A stretch of 64,000 nucleotides of DNA. Origin: Haliotis asinina. Lineage: Eukaryota > Mollusca > Gastropoda > Lepetellida > Haliotidae. This document shows, in pieces, positions 11,311-20,951 of this stretch. Within the stretch, counting starts at the first letter, position 1. Each line of letters starts with the position of its first letter. The notes under the pieces are model-generated. The model made no database searches. It saw only the letters and a list, made by a program, of their open reading frames with translations, and was not told the DNA's origin. Made by a program: the position numbers and the translations under genes. The stretch lies in NCBI RefSeq assembly GCF_037392515.1, contig NC_090280.1, positions 17,982,001-18,046,000 of the forward strand. Direction: 5' to 3'.

Positions 11311-11567
11311 GATTACAATGATAGACATATATTTCATGTACCTAAATACCATTCTGTCCATCGTATTTTAAATCAAGTCTATTAAAATGAATGATACTAA
11401 TTTTTCACCAGAAAATCTGTGCCACAAGTGTTCGTCAGGGTGGTGAACTTAAATCTTACTCATCTGTCTTCAAATGTGATCAAGGTACCAGTTACCTTCA
11501 CATTTGAAATGGAGTTTCCATAGCGTTTTAATAGCTCAAGTTGACTGGGACCGAACAATCGTGGCGG

Positions 11568-11697
11568 TTGGTTTGAAGTTTAACTCCGCACTATTCCAGC
11601 TATATGGCGAAAAATGTACATTCTGCCAATGTGGAGAATCGAACCCGTGTCCTCAGAGTGACGAGCCATTATAACCATTAGGCTACCGCACAGCCCC
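11568..11697 (-). repeat. SINE-B copy
   Basis: TTTAACTCCGCACTATTCC, then AATGTGGAGAATCGAACCC and TAACCATTAGGCTACCGC. The tail carries the SINE-A-like AGCTATATGGCG while the head is SINE-B. Confidence 0.75.
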
Positions 11698-12360
11698 AGG
11701 TGATATTTGTTTGGACATAGACGTAAAAGCGTCTCCGAGAGAACGGAAGTTTTTATCAGGGCAGATTGAAGTAATCACATGTTTCAAATCCAAATTCGTT
11801 TAACGATTCAACTTTTGCATGTAACCTTGCTCAGCCACATAGGCTTTCCTGAGATTTAGGGTAATTTAGTCGCAATAACGTTATAAAGTTGTTCGTTTAG
11901 TGTTTGCGATCGCTCGTTATTGTCATATGTGTATGTTGCATTAATAAACATGATAAATTGTTGGTATAGCTGTCGATAATGGTGTAATTTATATAAATTA
12001 GCCAGTTACATCGTTCGCCCAGGTCGGCTACGCTCGAGGAGGAACGACTCGGCTCGGCTTTTATAGGCAATCCAGGCAAAGAGGGTTTAACAATAACAGT
12101 GACTCGACAAATCTATGCTACAAGACCGAACCATTACCGTTCGCCAAGCCCTGTCCATTAAAAAAGCTCTAAGTGATGTAGACACCTTCATCGGATTCTG
12201 AATCCCTAATCTCCCGGACCTCCTTATCAACTGAATGAGTTATTTGCTTCTCTCAAATTATGTATTTTCAGAGACTGGGCGTAAGTCTATAAAACCGCCA
12301 CCACCCCTGCCTCGTCCGACTGCACGTAAAAAATGGCTGTAAGTTGCAGTCGGTACAAAG

Positions 12361-12520
12361 TTCACTCACCACCAAGTTCTCGGATACAGTCTGCAGCTTA
12401 CAGAGGAAAATACAGCAATCCAAATTACTGTTCCTGTATTGTAGAGGAGCCAGGGGTTCACAGGTCACAAGCCCAGATTATCCCAGTATAAAGCGACTAT
12501 TCATGCCTCGCCTGGACTCT
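12361..12520 (-). promoter_or_regulatory. Inferred non-coding exon 1 and promoter region, gene 1
   Basis: On the minus strand, a conserved block (CATGAATAGTCGCTTTATAC ... ACAATACAGGAACAGTAA ... CTGTAAGCTGCAG) ends at a splice donor GTGAGTGAAC. The same block, donor included, lies upstream of gene 5 on the other strand and, more divergently, of genes 2-4. A weak TATA-like TTTATA sits about 117 bp before the donor. Exon 1 would be short and untranslated. Confidence 0.5.
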
Positions 12521-12940
12521 TTCTTAACCGTAGGCACAATACACGCCTAGTCACCTATATCCCTGCACTGTCATGGCGGCTAGTGCATAATTGATTGCGG
12601 GAAGAGGTAAACAAGCTTATCCGTAGTTCTGGAGACTAGACTTGCACAAGTCTCCAAGGTAATAATTAACAGTGTAAAAGAAAATTTATCAAATAGATTA
12701 AAAGAAAAAAATAACAGACTGGGGTCCTTGTATTGCCTGCTTGTCTAGACTTGCCTCTTTAAAGGACAGAATTACTATACAAGCATCGGCTTAGCAGTCA
12801 GTGCAGTATGTACTGTCAGAAGACAAGATTTTCCTTTTCACCAAGCATTTCCCATGATTGAAACGCTCTAAATAGAGCAAATCTACAATAGCCTCGGGTT
12901 CTGAATCCTTCAACGGGGCGCTTTTTCAGTTTACAGAAAC
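12521..12940. other. Spacer between gene units 1 and 2
   Basis: No ORF. The part at 12830-12940 is similar to 20385-20500 and 36710-36826 (CATGATTGAAACGCTC, AGAGCAAATCTACA, GGGGCGCTTTTT), marking the shared left edge of gene units 2-4. Confidence 0.5.
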
Positions 12941-13541
12941 TCGCAAATATCGGAGTCAAAATTGTTCTTCAGTACCCCATACTTGTTATAAAAGTCGACT
13001 TACGGAATCGGATGGTCAGGCTCGCTGGCATGGTTGACACATTCCACCTATCCCAAATGTGATCGATGCTCATCATGTTGATCACTGGAATGTGTGGCCC
13101 AGACTCGATTATTTACGCAACTCTGCCATCTAGTGTGCACTCAAAAGAACCCACGCATCCGTTGCTATTTGACCAGATGGTGGCCACATGAATACGTGCA
13201 AACACCTATAGTTGCAGGTACAGCAACGTGCAGTAAACCTGGACAAAGTACAGTGACTATGTGTCCCAGTTCACTCGCTGTGAATTGGTTACCTCGTTAG
13301 GATGAGAGAGCCACAATAAACGCTGTGCGCCTAGTGGCAGTAAGAGTTGTATACTCCCCAGGAAGTCGAGATTGATAATACGACGTGACGCTGAGATTTA
13401 CAGCCAATGATCGAGGGAAACAAATAGCAGCGCCTTGAGCAAGAGGTAGTTGCATGGATATGCCCGCTATATAAATATCCAATAATGATAATAAACATAG
13501 CTGGGATATATCTGAGTGCGGTGTAAAACTCACTCCAAAAA
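12940..13541 (+). repeat. SINE-A copy split by a SINE-C insertion
   Basis: 12940-13126 carries the head and body (CGGATGGTCAGGCTCGCTGG, TGATCACTGGAATG, ACTCGATTATTTACGCA) and stops at CTGCCATCTA. The missing tail (AGCTGGGATATATCTGAGTG, CGGTGTAAAAC) resumes at 13498. The uninterrupted paralogue at 20690-20735 shows the intact order. Confidence 0.85.
13127..13497 (+). mobile_element. SINE-C, nested in SINE-A
   Basis: A ~370-bp element with GGTTACCTCGTTAGGATG, CGCTGTGCGCCTAGTGGCAG and GTATACTCCCCAGGAAG, ending in an AT-rich TATAAATATCCAATAATGAT tail. I recognise it as a repeat common in mollusc sequences (from memory). It is absent from the paralogous SINE-A copies. Confidence 0.65.
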
Positions 13542-13547
13542 CGTACC

Positions 13548-14000
13548 GAATTTCACTTTAAACAAAAAAGTAAATCGAATAAAGTGAAATTAAGATTGCG
13601 AAACCTCATCATTTTATCTTGTCAAATGAACATTTAAATTTCAGGATTTTAATCATCTTAAGATGAAATTTGTTTCACAAACGATCATTGTTTCAAACCG
13701 CTATATTTGTTTGTATTACAAGCGTTTGTGCACATAAAATGAAATACTGAGAACTAGTTGAGTTGGTCTAAGTTAATACTAATCACGTACCACACAGGCA
13801 TTTGTTTCACAGCTCCTCCTACTGCCCTCACCACCTTGCAACATAAACCAATAGAAACAGTTTGAATCAATGATCGTTTGTTAAACATTCATCCTAAGTT
13901 GAATAAAATTCTTAGACTTAAATTTTCAATTGGCAAGGTAAGATTATGAGGATTCGCAATCTTAATTTCACTTACTTTTCTGTTTAAAGTGAAATTCATC
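13548..14000. mobile_element. Long inverted-repeat (foldback/MITE) element
   Basis: Left arm from 13548 (ATTTCACTTTAAACAAAAAA, AGTGAAATTAAGATTGCGAA) pairs with the right arm ending at 14000 (TTCGCAATCTTAATTTCACT, CTGTTTAAAGTGAAATTCAT). Complementarity continues inward for roughly 140 bp per arm (ACAAACGATCATTG near 13678 pairs with CAATGATCGTTTGT near 13868). The middle has no ORF. Absent at the paralogous position after the SINE in units 3 and 4. Confidence 0.85.
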
Positions 14001-14248
14001 GCACGTTTTCACTGCAAACTGACTATAATGTGACTCAACAAAATGTAAATTTATCTCTTAAATCCACTTGATCTGCATCTTGAGTTCATTTTCTAAATAT
14101 CATTCAGCTATGTAGTGAGGTTTGTTTCGCAGAATAGACATATTTCATAAAATGGTAGTATTGCTCTTCATACCGATCGTCGATCTTCCGAGCATGTGTT
14201 TATTTTGTAAAGGTGTGTGACGAACGCTTTTGATGAAGGAATGTGTTT

Positions 14249-15562
14249 CTAATAGACAGCAGGTTGTAGACGCCCAGGCAGGTCTATCTTCTCGCCAAAT
14301 CTCGGGAAGCCATATCGGTCTAGAACGATATTACCGTCGGCCAACTCTCGTGGTGTCAGGGGAAATCGTGTTCCTGTTGACTTCCGACTGATCCATGAAC
14401 CTCGTTGTGAGTCTACTTCAAATGCTGCCAGGGCTTTAGTGACATGTTTCTCTGGTATGTCTAATTTCTGGAACAATGCTCTAACCATTCCTTCCTTCTC
14501 CATTACAAGCTCTTCGTACTTAACGGCAAATATTGGAATCCCACTCTTTCTAAACTCCTTGTATCGCATCATAAGACCCGCACACAATATCATCCAATGT
14601 CCGACAAAGGTCATATTTGATGCAATGTTGTCAAGTGCATGGTCATAACGATCTATGCGTGAAGACATCTTGTACCTAGCTCTTCGGAACCCAGGAAAGA
14701 TCTTTGCGAGAAAATCAGAATCGGCAAATGCTTTCAGGATTTTTCCTGTTAACTCAGACATTGCAAGGGCCTTGCAAGACATTGCATAAGGTAGGCTGTC
14801 TCTGTACAGAAACAGGTGCTTGATTTTAGGAAACATTTCACATATGACCTTAACCTCTGCGAACGTATGGGCACCGACCTTCAGAATAATTCTTTGAGCT
14901 TCTGGCAGCGTCTTACACTGCAGTCTGATGACACTTCGCAACAGCTTTTGCATTACCTCTTCCGGGGCGGCTTCTGTCTTACTAGTGATTGTGATCAAAC
15001 TAACGGCATCAGGTTCTGAGATGGCTATTGTTCCGGGGACTTTCTCAAACACCTGGCTCAGAAGAGTACAGCCACAGCGTCCAATGCTTGACAGCCATAT
15101 ACTAGTAACAGGTACCTGAGGGTCGCCCGTCTCGTCCGCCAGACGATGGAAGGCTTCCATAGGAATGGTGTATAGCTTCTCAGCATTGACATTCTGGGCC
15201 CACTTTGTGAAAGGATGTGCGTCGGAGCTGTAGATATCAACATCAGTGGCTGTTTTAACAAATATGACCTCTGTTAAAGTGATATTATACAGAGATACTG
15301 ATGGGTCCAAGAGGATTCGAGGATGGTCAAAGCGTTCATGTGTAGTCCAGAATTCATTTGTATTTGAAGCCGTTAGGTGCGACGTTTTCCCTTTCCAAAG
15401 CACGTGTTGCACGTGGACGGCACGTTCATAACACGTGCTGGTAGCTGCACGTTCAGACTGTACTCCAGTAATTCTCCAAATAGTGCGCTGAAGGGCTTTG
15501 TATATAGGTGTCAAAATCAGGTATATGATGGAAACGAGGTTGGATGACAGGTCAGAAAACAT
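14249..15562 (-). CDS. Sulfotransferase-like protein, gene 2
   Basis: 437 aa, intact. Same architecture as gene 1: hydrophobic anchor at about 9-25, 3'-phosphate motif YRDSLPYAMS near 253-262, C-terminus ending DLPGRLQPAVY. Two local oddities: a 6-bp insertion adds Thr-Ser just before the P-loop strand (VPVTSIWLSS), and the P-loop reads GRCGCTLL instead of GRCGSTLL, so the residue corresponding to the first of the two phosphate-binding Ser/Thr is Cys (codon complement at 15068-15070). The ORF is otherwise undamaged, so it may encode an altered or weakened enzyme. The intron acceptor TCTTTCCCAG lies 7 nt before the ATG. Confidence 0.83.
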   Translation of the reverse strand: MFSDLSSNLVSIIYLILTPIYKALQRTIWRITGVQSERAATSTCYERAVHVQHVLWKGKTSHLTASNTNEFWTTHERFDHPRILLDPSVSLYNITLTEVIFVKTATDVDIYSSDAHPFTKWAQNVNAEKLYTIPMEAFHRLADETGDPQVPVTSIWLSSIGRCGCTLLSQVFEKVPGTIAISEPDAVSLITITSKTEAAPEEVMQKLLRSVIRLQCKTLPEAQRIILKVGAHTFAEVKVICEMFPKIKHLFLYRDSLPYAMSCKALAMSELTGKILKAFADSDFLAKIFPGFRRARYKMSSRIDRYDHALDNIASNMTFVGHWMILCAGLMMRYKEFRKSGIPIFAVKYEELVMEKEGMVRALFQKLDIPEKHVTKALAAFEVDSQRGSWISRKSTGTRFPLTPRELADGNIVLDRYGFPRFGEKIDLPGRLQPAVY

Positions 15563-15569
15563 CTGGTTT

Positions 15570-18500
15570 CTGGGAAAGATAAAAATATGTCAAGCTTGTG
15601 CCCGAAACGTATGTTTACTGTACATGGAAATTTAAGAAAAAAAACCCTTCCCTCTTAACACACACTGTAAAAGTTGTACTGTATTACGTCCCATTCTAAT
15701 ACTTCATCACGGACTGGTGACAACGTGAGTGACTTGGTGCTCAGCAGGGTTTCAGTGTCATGGCATGTCAGCTTGATGATGGAGAGTTGAGGATTTCCGG
15801 TGTATTGTGCAATTGGGATGTGTTAGTAGTTGGGGATTTCGTCAGATTTGGGAGTTTCCGGTGGATTGAGAATTATGGATTATCAAAGTAATCAATGTCT
15901 TACTTGCTTAACACATAAGCACTTACTTTACTTCAATGGGAACAATCCCAATCATTTAAATCGGTAAAGGTAGTATGCGTTGTCACGGGATTCTACATGC
16001 CCAAATCTACGAGTTAACATGCCTTTGGGGATACTCTATTATGCATCCCAGTGAACGCCCAGTTAGGCAGATATGGGTTATTCCGACACATGCTATTTGC
16101 AACTGTGTACATTTTATGGATACACTGACCTCTATTCTACCTGGAACCCCTTGTCTCTGGCTTCTTCGTGGAACCCCTTGTGACTGTAGTCTACATAGAA
16201 CCCCATGTCACTGTCGCCGTTCGATGTGGAACCCATCGAACGCCTTATCGCTGTCGTCTACGTGGAACTCCTTGTCACTGGCGTCTAAATGGAACCCCTT
16301 GTCGCTGGCGTCTACATGGAATTCCTTGTCACTGGCTTCAACGTGGAATCCCTTGTCACTGGCTTCAACGTGGAATCCCTTGTCACTGGCGTCTACATGG
16401 AATTCCTTATCACTAGCGTCTACATGGAATTCCTTGTCACTAGCGTCTACATGGAATTCCTTGTCACTAGCGTCTACATGGAATTCCTTGTCACTAGCGT
16501 CTACATGGAACCCCTTGTCACTAGCGTCTACATGGAACCCCTTGTTACTGGCGTCTAAATGGAACCCCTTGTTACTGGCGTCTACATGGAACCCCTTATC
16601 ACTGGCGTCTACATGGAACCCCCTGTCACTAGCGTCTACATGGAATCCCTTGTCACTGGCGTCTACATGGAATTCCTTGTCGCTGGCGTCTACATGGAAT
16701 TCCTTGTCACTGGCTTCAACGTGGAATCCCTTGTCACTGGCTTCAACGTGGAATCCCTTGTCACTGGCGTCTACATGGAATTCCTTATCACTAGCGTCTA
16801 CATGGAATTCCTTATCACTAGCGTCTACATGGAATTCCTTGTCACTAGCGTCTACATGGAATTCCTTGTCACTGGCTTCTACAAGCAATTCCTTGTCACT
16901 AGCGTCTACATGGAATCCCTTGTCACTGGCTTCAACGTGGAATCCCTTGTCACTAGCGTCTACATGGAATTCCTTGTCACTAGCGTCTACATGGAACCCC
17001 TTGTCACTAGCGTCTACATGGAACCCCTTGTTACTGGCGTCTAAATGGAACCCCTTGTTACTGGCGTCTACATGGAACCCCTTATCACTGGCGTCTACAT
17101 GGAACCCCCTGTCACTAGCGTCTACATGGAATCCCTTGTCACTGGCGTCTACATGGAATTCCTTGTCGCTGGCGTCTACATGGAATTCCTTGTCACTGGC
17201 TTCAACGTGGAATCCCTTGTCACTGGCTTCTACGTGGAATCCCTTGTCACTGGAGTCTACATGGAATTCCTTATCACTAGCGTCTACATGGAATTCCTTG
17301 TCACTAGCGTCTACATGGAATTCCTTGTCACTGGCTTCTACATGAAATCCCCTGTCACTGGCTTCTACATGAAATCCCTTGTCACTGGCGTCTACATGGA
17401 ACCCCTTGTTGCTGCCGTCGACATGGAACCCCTTGTCACTGGCGTCTACATGGAACCCCTTGTTACTGGCGTCTACATGGAACCCCTTGTCACTGGCATC
17501 TACATGGAACCCCTTGTTACTGGCGTCTACATGGAACCCCTTGTCACTGGCGACTACATAGAATTCCTTGTCACTAGCGTCTACATGGAATTCCTTGTCA
17601 CTGGCTTCTACATGGCATACCTTGTCACTGACTTCTACGTGGAACTCCTTGTCACTGGCGACTCCATGGAATTCCTTGTCACTGGCTACTACATGGAACC
17701 CCCTGTCACTGGCTTCTACATGGCATACCTTGTCACTGACTTCTACGTGAAACTCCCTGTCACTGGCGACTCCATGGAACTCCTTGTCACTGACTTCTAC
17801 GTGGAACCCCCTGTCACTGGCTTCTACATGGCATACTTTGTCACTGACTTCTACTTGGAACCCCCTGGCACTGGCTTCTACATGAAATCCCTTGTCACTG
17901 ACTTCTACGTGGGACCCCCTGGCACTGGCTTCTACATGGCATACCTTGTCACTGACTTCTACGTGGAACCCCCTGGCACTGGCGTCTACATGGCATACCT
18001 TGTCACTGACTTCTACGTGGAACACCTTGTCACTGGCTTCTACATGAAATCCCTTGTCACTGACTTCTACGTGGAACCCCCTGGCACTGGCGTCTACATG
18101 GAACCCCTTGTTGCTGGCGTCGACATGGAACCCCTTGTCACTGGCGTCTACATGGAACCCCTTGTTTCTGGCGTCTACATGGAACCCCTTGTTACTGGCG
18201 TCTACATGGAATCCCTTGTTACTGGCGTCTACATGGAACCCCTTGTCACTGGCGACTACATAGAACCCCTTGTCACTGGCGACTACATAGAATTCCTTGT
18301 CACTAGCGTCTACATGGAATTCCTTGTCACTATCGTCTACATGGCATACCTTGTCACTGACTTCTATGTGGAACCCCCTGTCACTGGCTTCTACATGGCA
18401 TACCTTGTCACTGACTTCTACGTGGAATTCCTTGTCACTAGCGTCTACATGGCATACCTTGTCACTGACTTCTACGTGGAACTCCTTTTCACTGGCTACT

Positions 18501-19277
18501 ACATGGAACCCCCTGTCACTGGCTTCTACATGAAATCCCTTGTCACTGACTTCTATGTGGAACCCCCTGTCACTGGCTTCTACATGAAATCCCTTGTCAC
18601 TGACTTTTACGTGGAACCCCTTGTCAGTGGCTTCTCCTAGTCATCAAATTACCACTGTACGTCCCAATTAACGTCCTTGTGGTTTAATTATTTATTTAAT
18701 TATCTAAACACTACCCGGGAAGTCATTCAGCCGCAAAAGCAACGGCCTACACACTTTTGTCCACTTCCCGGGCGGACACCAAGAGGCAATTATTTGGATA
18801 TAAACGTAAAAGCTTCTCCTTGCGAACGAAAGTTTGTATCAAGTCAGATTGAAGTGATCGTACGTTTCAAATTTTTATACGTTTAACTATTCCACTTTTA
18901 CACGTAACCTTGCTCAGCCACGCAGGCCTTCCTGAGGTTTAGGTGAATTTAGTAGCAGTGACGTTATCATGATGCTCGTTTGGTGTTTGCGATTGTTTGT
19001 TGTTGTCACGTGTGTATGTTGCATTAATGAACTGTTGGCTTAGTTGTTGTTAATGGTGTAATTTATATAAATTAGCCTTCCTCGGGATCCGAATCCCACA
19101 TCTCACTGGGATCCTTTCAAATTTAAAAAAAAAAATATTTGTTCCTCTTAGGTTATGTATTTTCACGGACGGGGCGCAGGTCTATAAAATCGCCACCATA
19201 ATGATGCTTTCATGGTCTCTCATCCGACAGTACATAAAAAAAGGCTGTAGGTTTCAGTCGATGCAAAGTTCACTCAC
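15570..19277 (-). other. Inferred 5'-UTR intron of gene 2
   Basis: Donor GTGAGTGAA (minus, from 19277) to acceptor AG at 15570-15571. It contains most of a 2.5 kb minisatellite. The acceptor-proximal 15690-15960 matches the flank of gene 1 (CACTTACTTT..CCCAATCATTTAAAT at 10448-10490 and 15910-15960). Confidence 0.5.
16130..18635. repeat. 27-bp minisatellite, about 90 copies
   Basis: Unit GTCTACATGGAATTCCTTGT-CACTAGC and close variants. Because 27 is a multiple of 3 and the unit lacks stops in most frames, long ORFs appear in several frames (VYMEFLVTS, LASTWNSLS, and antisense HVDASDKEF). A rare variant CTAAATGGAACCCC recurs at 16285, 16555 and 17041; the last two are exactly 486 bp (18 units) apart and neighbouring variants repeat in the same order. 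Right-hand units (after about 17590) shift to ATGGCATACCTTGTCACTGA types. Probably non-coding. Confidence 0.9.
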
Positions 19278-19425
19278 CAACTTTGAAGAAGCACTCGGAT
19301 ACAGGCTGCTTACAGGTGATTTATACAGGGGTCCAAGCTGCCCTGAGGACCAGGGGTTCAGAGGTCACAAGTCAGATTATCCCAGCATCGGTGAGTATAA
19401 AGCGACTATTCATGCCTCGCCTGGG
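19269..19425 (-). promoter_or_regulatory. Inferred non-coding exon 1 and promoter region, gene 2
   Basis: Minus-strand block ending in AGTGCTTCTTCAAAGTTG followed by the donor GTGAGTGAAC. Upstream it carries the same CATGAATAGTCGCTTTATAC word as gene 1. Homologous in order to the gene 1, 3, 4 and 5 blocks. Confidence 0.5.
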
Positions 19426-19554
19426 CTCTTTCATAACAACCACAATACACGCCCAGTCAGCTGTATCCCAGAACTGTCATGGCGGATAGTGAATTATTGA
19501 TTGTGGGAAAAGGTAAATAAACTTGTCGGTTGTACTGGAGACTAGACTTGCATT

Positions 19555-20335
19555 ATCGTATGGTGGGACATGCATAACCGGGCATGGTGTGATATGCATA
19601 ACGCTGTATGGTGTGATATGCATAACGCTGCATGATGTGATATGCATAACGGGGTATGGTCAGACATGCATAACGGGGTATGTGGGATATGCATAAGGGA
19701 GTATGGTGGGACGTGCATAACCGGGTATGGTGGGATATGCATAAGGGAGTATGGTGGGACGTGCATAACCGGGTATGGTGGGATATGCATAAGGGAGTAT
19801 GGTGGGACGTGCATAACCGGGTATGGTTAGACATGCATAAGGGAGTATGGTGGGACATGCATAACGGGGTATGGTGGGATATGCATAAGGGAGTATGGTG
19901 GGACATGCATAACCGGGTATGGTGGGACGTGCATAAGGGAGTATGGTGGGACGTGGATAACCGGGTATGGTGGGATATGCATAAGGGAGTATGGTGGGAC
20001 ATGCATAACGGGGTATGGTGGGACATGCATAACGGAGTATGGTGGTATATGCATAAGGGAGTATGGTGGGACGTGCATAACGGGGTATGGTGGGACATGC
20101 ATAATGGTGTATGGTGGGACATGCATAACGGGGTATAGTGGGATATGCATACCCTAGTATGGTGCTACATGCATAACCGGGTATGGTGGAATATGCATAC
20201 CGGGGTATGGTGGGAATGCATAACGGTGTATAGTGGGACATGCATAACGGGGTATGGTGGGATATGCATAACCGGGTATGGTGGGATATGAATAACAGGG
20301 TATGGTCAGACATGCATAACGGGATATGAAAGCAT
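19555..20335. repeat. 24-bp minisatellite, about 32 copies
   Basis: Unit GGGTATGGTGGGATATGCAT-AACG. Two main variants (AAGGGAGTATGG and AACCGGGTATGG) alternate over much of the array, giving a 48-bp super-repeat. ORFs across it (for example SHHTPLCM repeats) reflect the period being a multiple of 3. Confidence 0.95.
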
Positions 20336-20499
20336 AATGCTGCCACTCTGGGAATAACAAAGATTATAAACAAATGTCTCATAACACCTTAATGATTTTC
20401 CCTATCGCCACGTGTTGCTCATGATTAAAACGCTCCACATAGAGCAAGTCTACACCATCCTCGGACTTTGAATACCTCAAAGGGGCGCTTTTTGCTTTA

Positions 20500-20738
20500 C
20501 AAAAACCCGCGAAGATCAGGACCAGAATTGATCTTCAGTGCTTGTCACAAAAGGCGAGAAATGGGATCGAGTGGTCACGCTCGCTGACTTGATTCACACG
20601 TCACCGTATCCCAAATGTGATCGAGGCTCATGATATTGATCACTGGATCGTATGGTCCAGACTCGATTATTTACGCATCTCTGCCATATAGCTGGAATAT
20701 ATCTGCTTGCGGTGTAAAACTAAACTCACTCCAAACAG
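20500..20738 (+). repeat. SINE-A copy (near full length)
   Basis: ACCCGCGAAGATCAGG, GGGATCGAGTGGTCACGCTC (A-box region), CACCGTATCCCAAATG, TGATCACTGGATCG, CTCGATTATTTACGCATC, CATATAGCTGGAATATATCT and CGGTGTAAAACTAAACTCAC. It ends about 215 bp below the gene 3 stop codon. Confidence 0.85.
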
Positions 20739-20951
20739 GTGATAACTAATGTGACTTAACAAAATGTACATTTATCTCTGAAGTTCACTTCATCCATGTG
20801 TTAAGTTTATTTTCTGAATTTTATTCAGCTATTTAGTGAGTTTTGTTTTACATACTGATCGTCCATCGTCCGAGCGATAGGATAATTTTGTGATTGTTTT
20901 GGAAAACTATAATGGGCGCTGTTGGTGAAGGAAATATGTTTTGTACTAAGT

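Larger units (their letters stand above)
9230..12369 (-). other. Inferred 5'-UTR intron of gene 1
   Basis: Runs from the conserved donor GTGAGTGAA (minus, starts at 12369) to the acceptor AG at 9230-9231. It contains a ~26-bp repeat, CA-rich microsatellites, a 20-bp minisatellite, a LINE RT fragment and three SINE-B pieces. The donor-proximal part (about 11700-12360) is similar to 18780-19268 in the gene 2 intron, and its end nearest the donor also to 51080-51210 in gene 5. Confidence 0.55.

Noticed and set aside
12280-12300. TCTATAAAACC on the plus strand as a promoter of a divergent gene
   Set aside because: Conserved in the gene 2 intron (near 19180) but degraded in gene 5, and no coding sequence follows on that strand; treated as donor-proximal intron sequence.
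16208-18025. 605-codon minus ORF (HVDASDKEF repeats) and overlapping plus ORFs
   Set aside because: Stop-free 27-bp minisatellite inside an inferred intron; several frames are open at once and no start or signal context favours one.
19319-19326. TATAAAT (minus strand) as a TATA box for gene 2
   Set aside because: Only about 41 bp before the proposed donor, which would leave an implausibly short exon 1; the weaker TTTATA farther upstream fits better, and neither is proven.
16130-20335. CRISPR-like arrays
   Set aside because: The repeats are contiguous minisatellites with no unique spacers, in a eukaryotic genome.
19553-20382. SHHTPLCM-type ORFs on both strands
   Set aside because: Product of a 24-bp tandem repeat whose length is a multiple of three.
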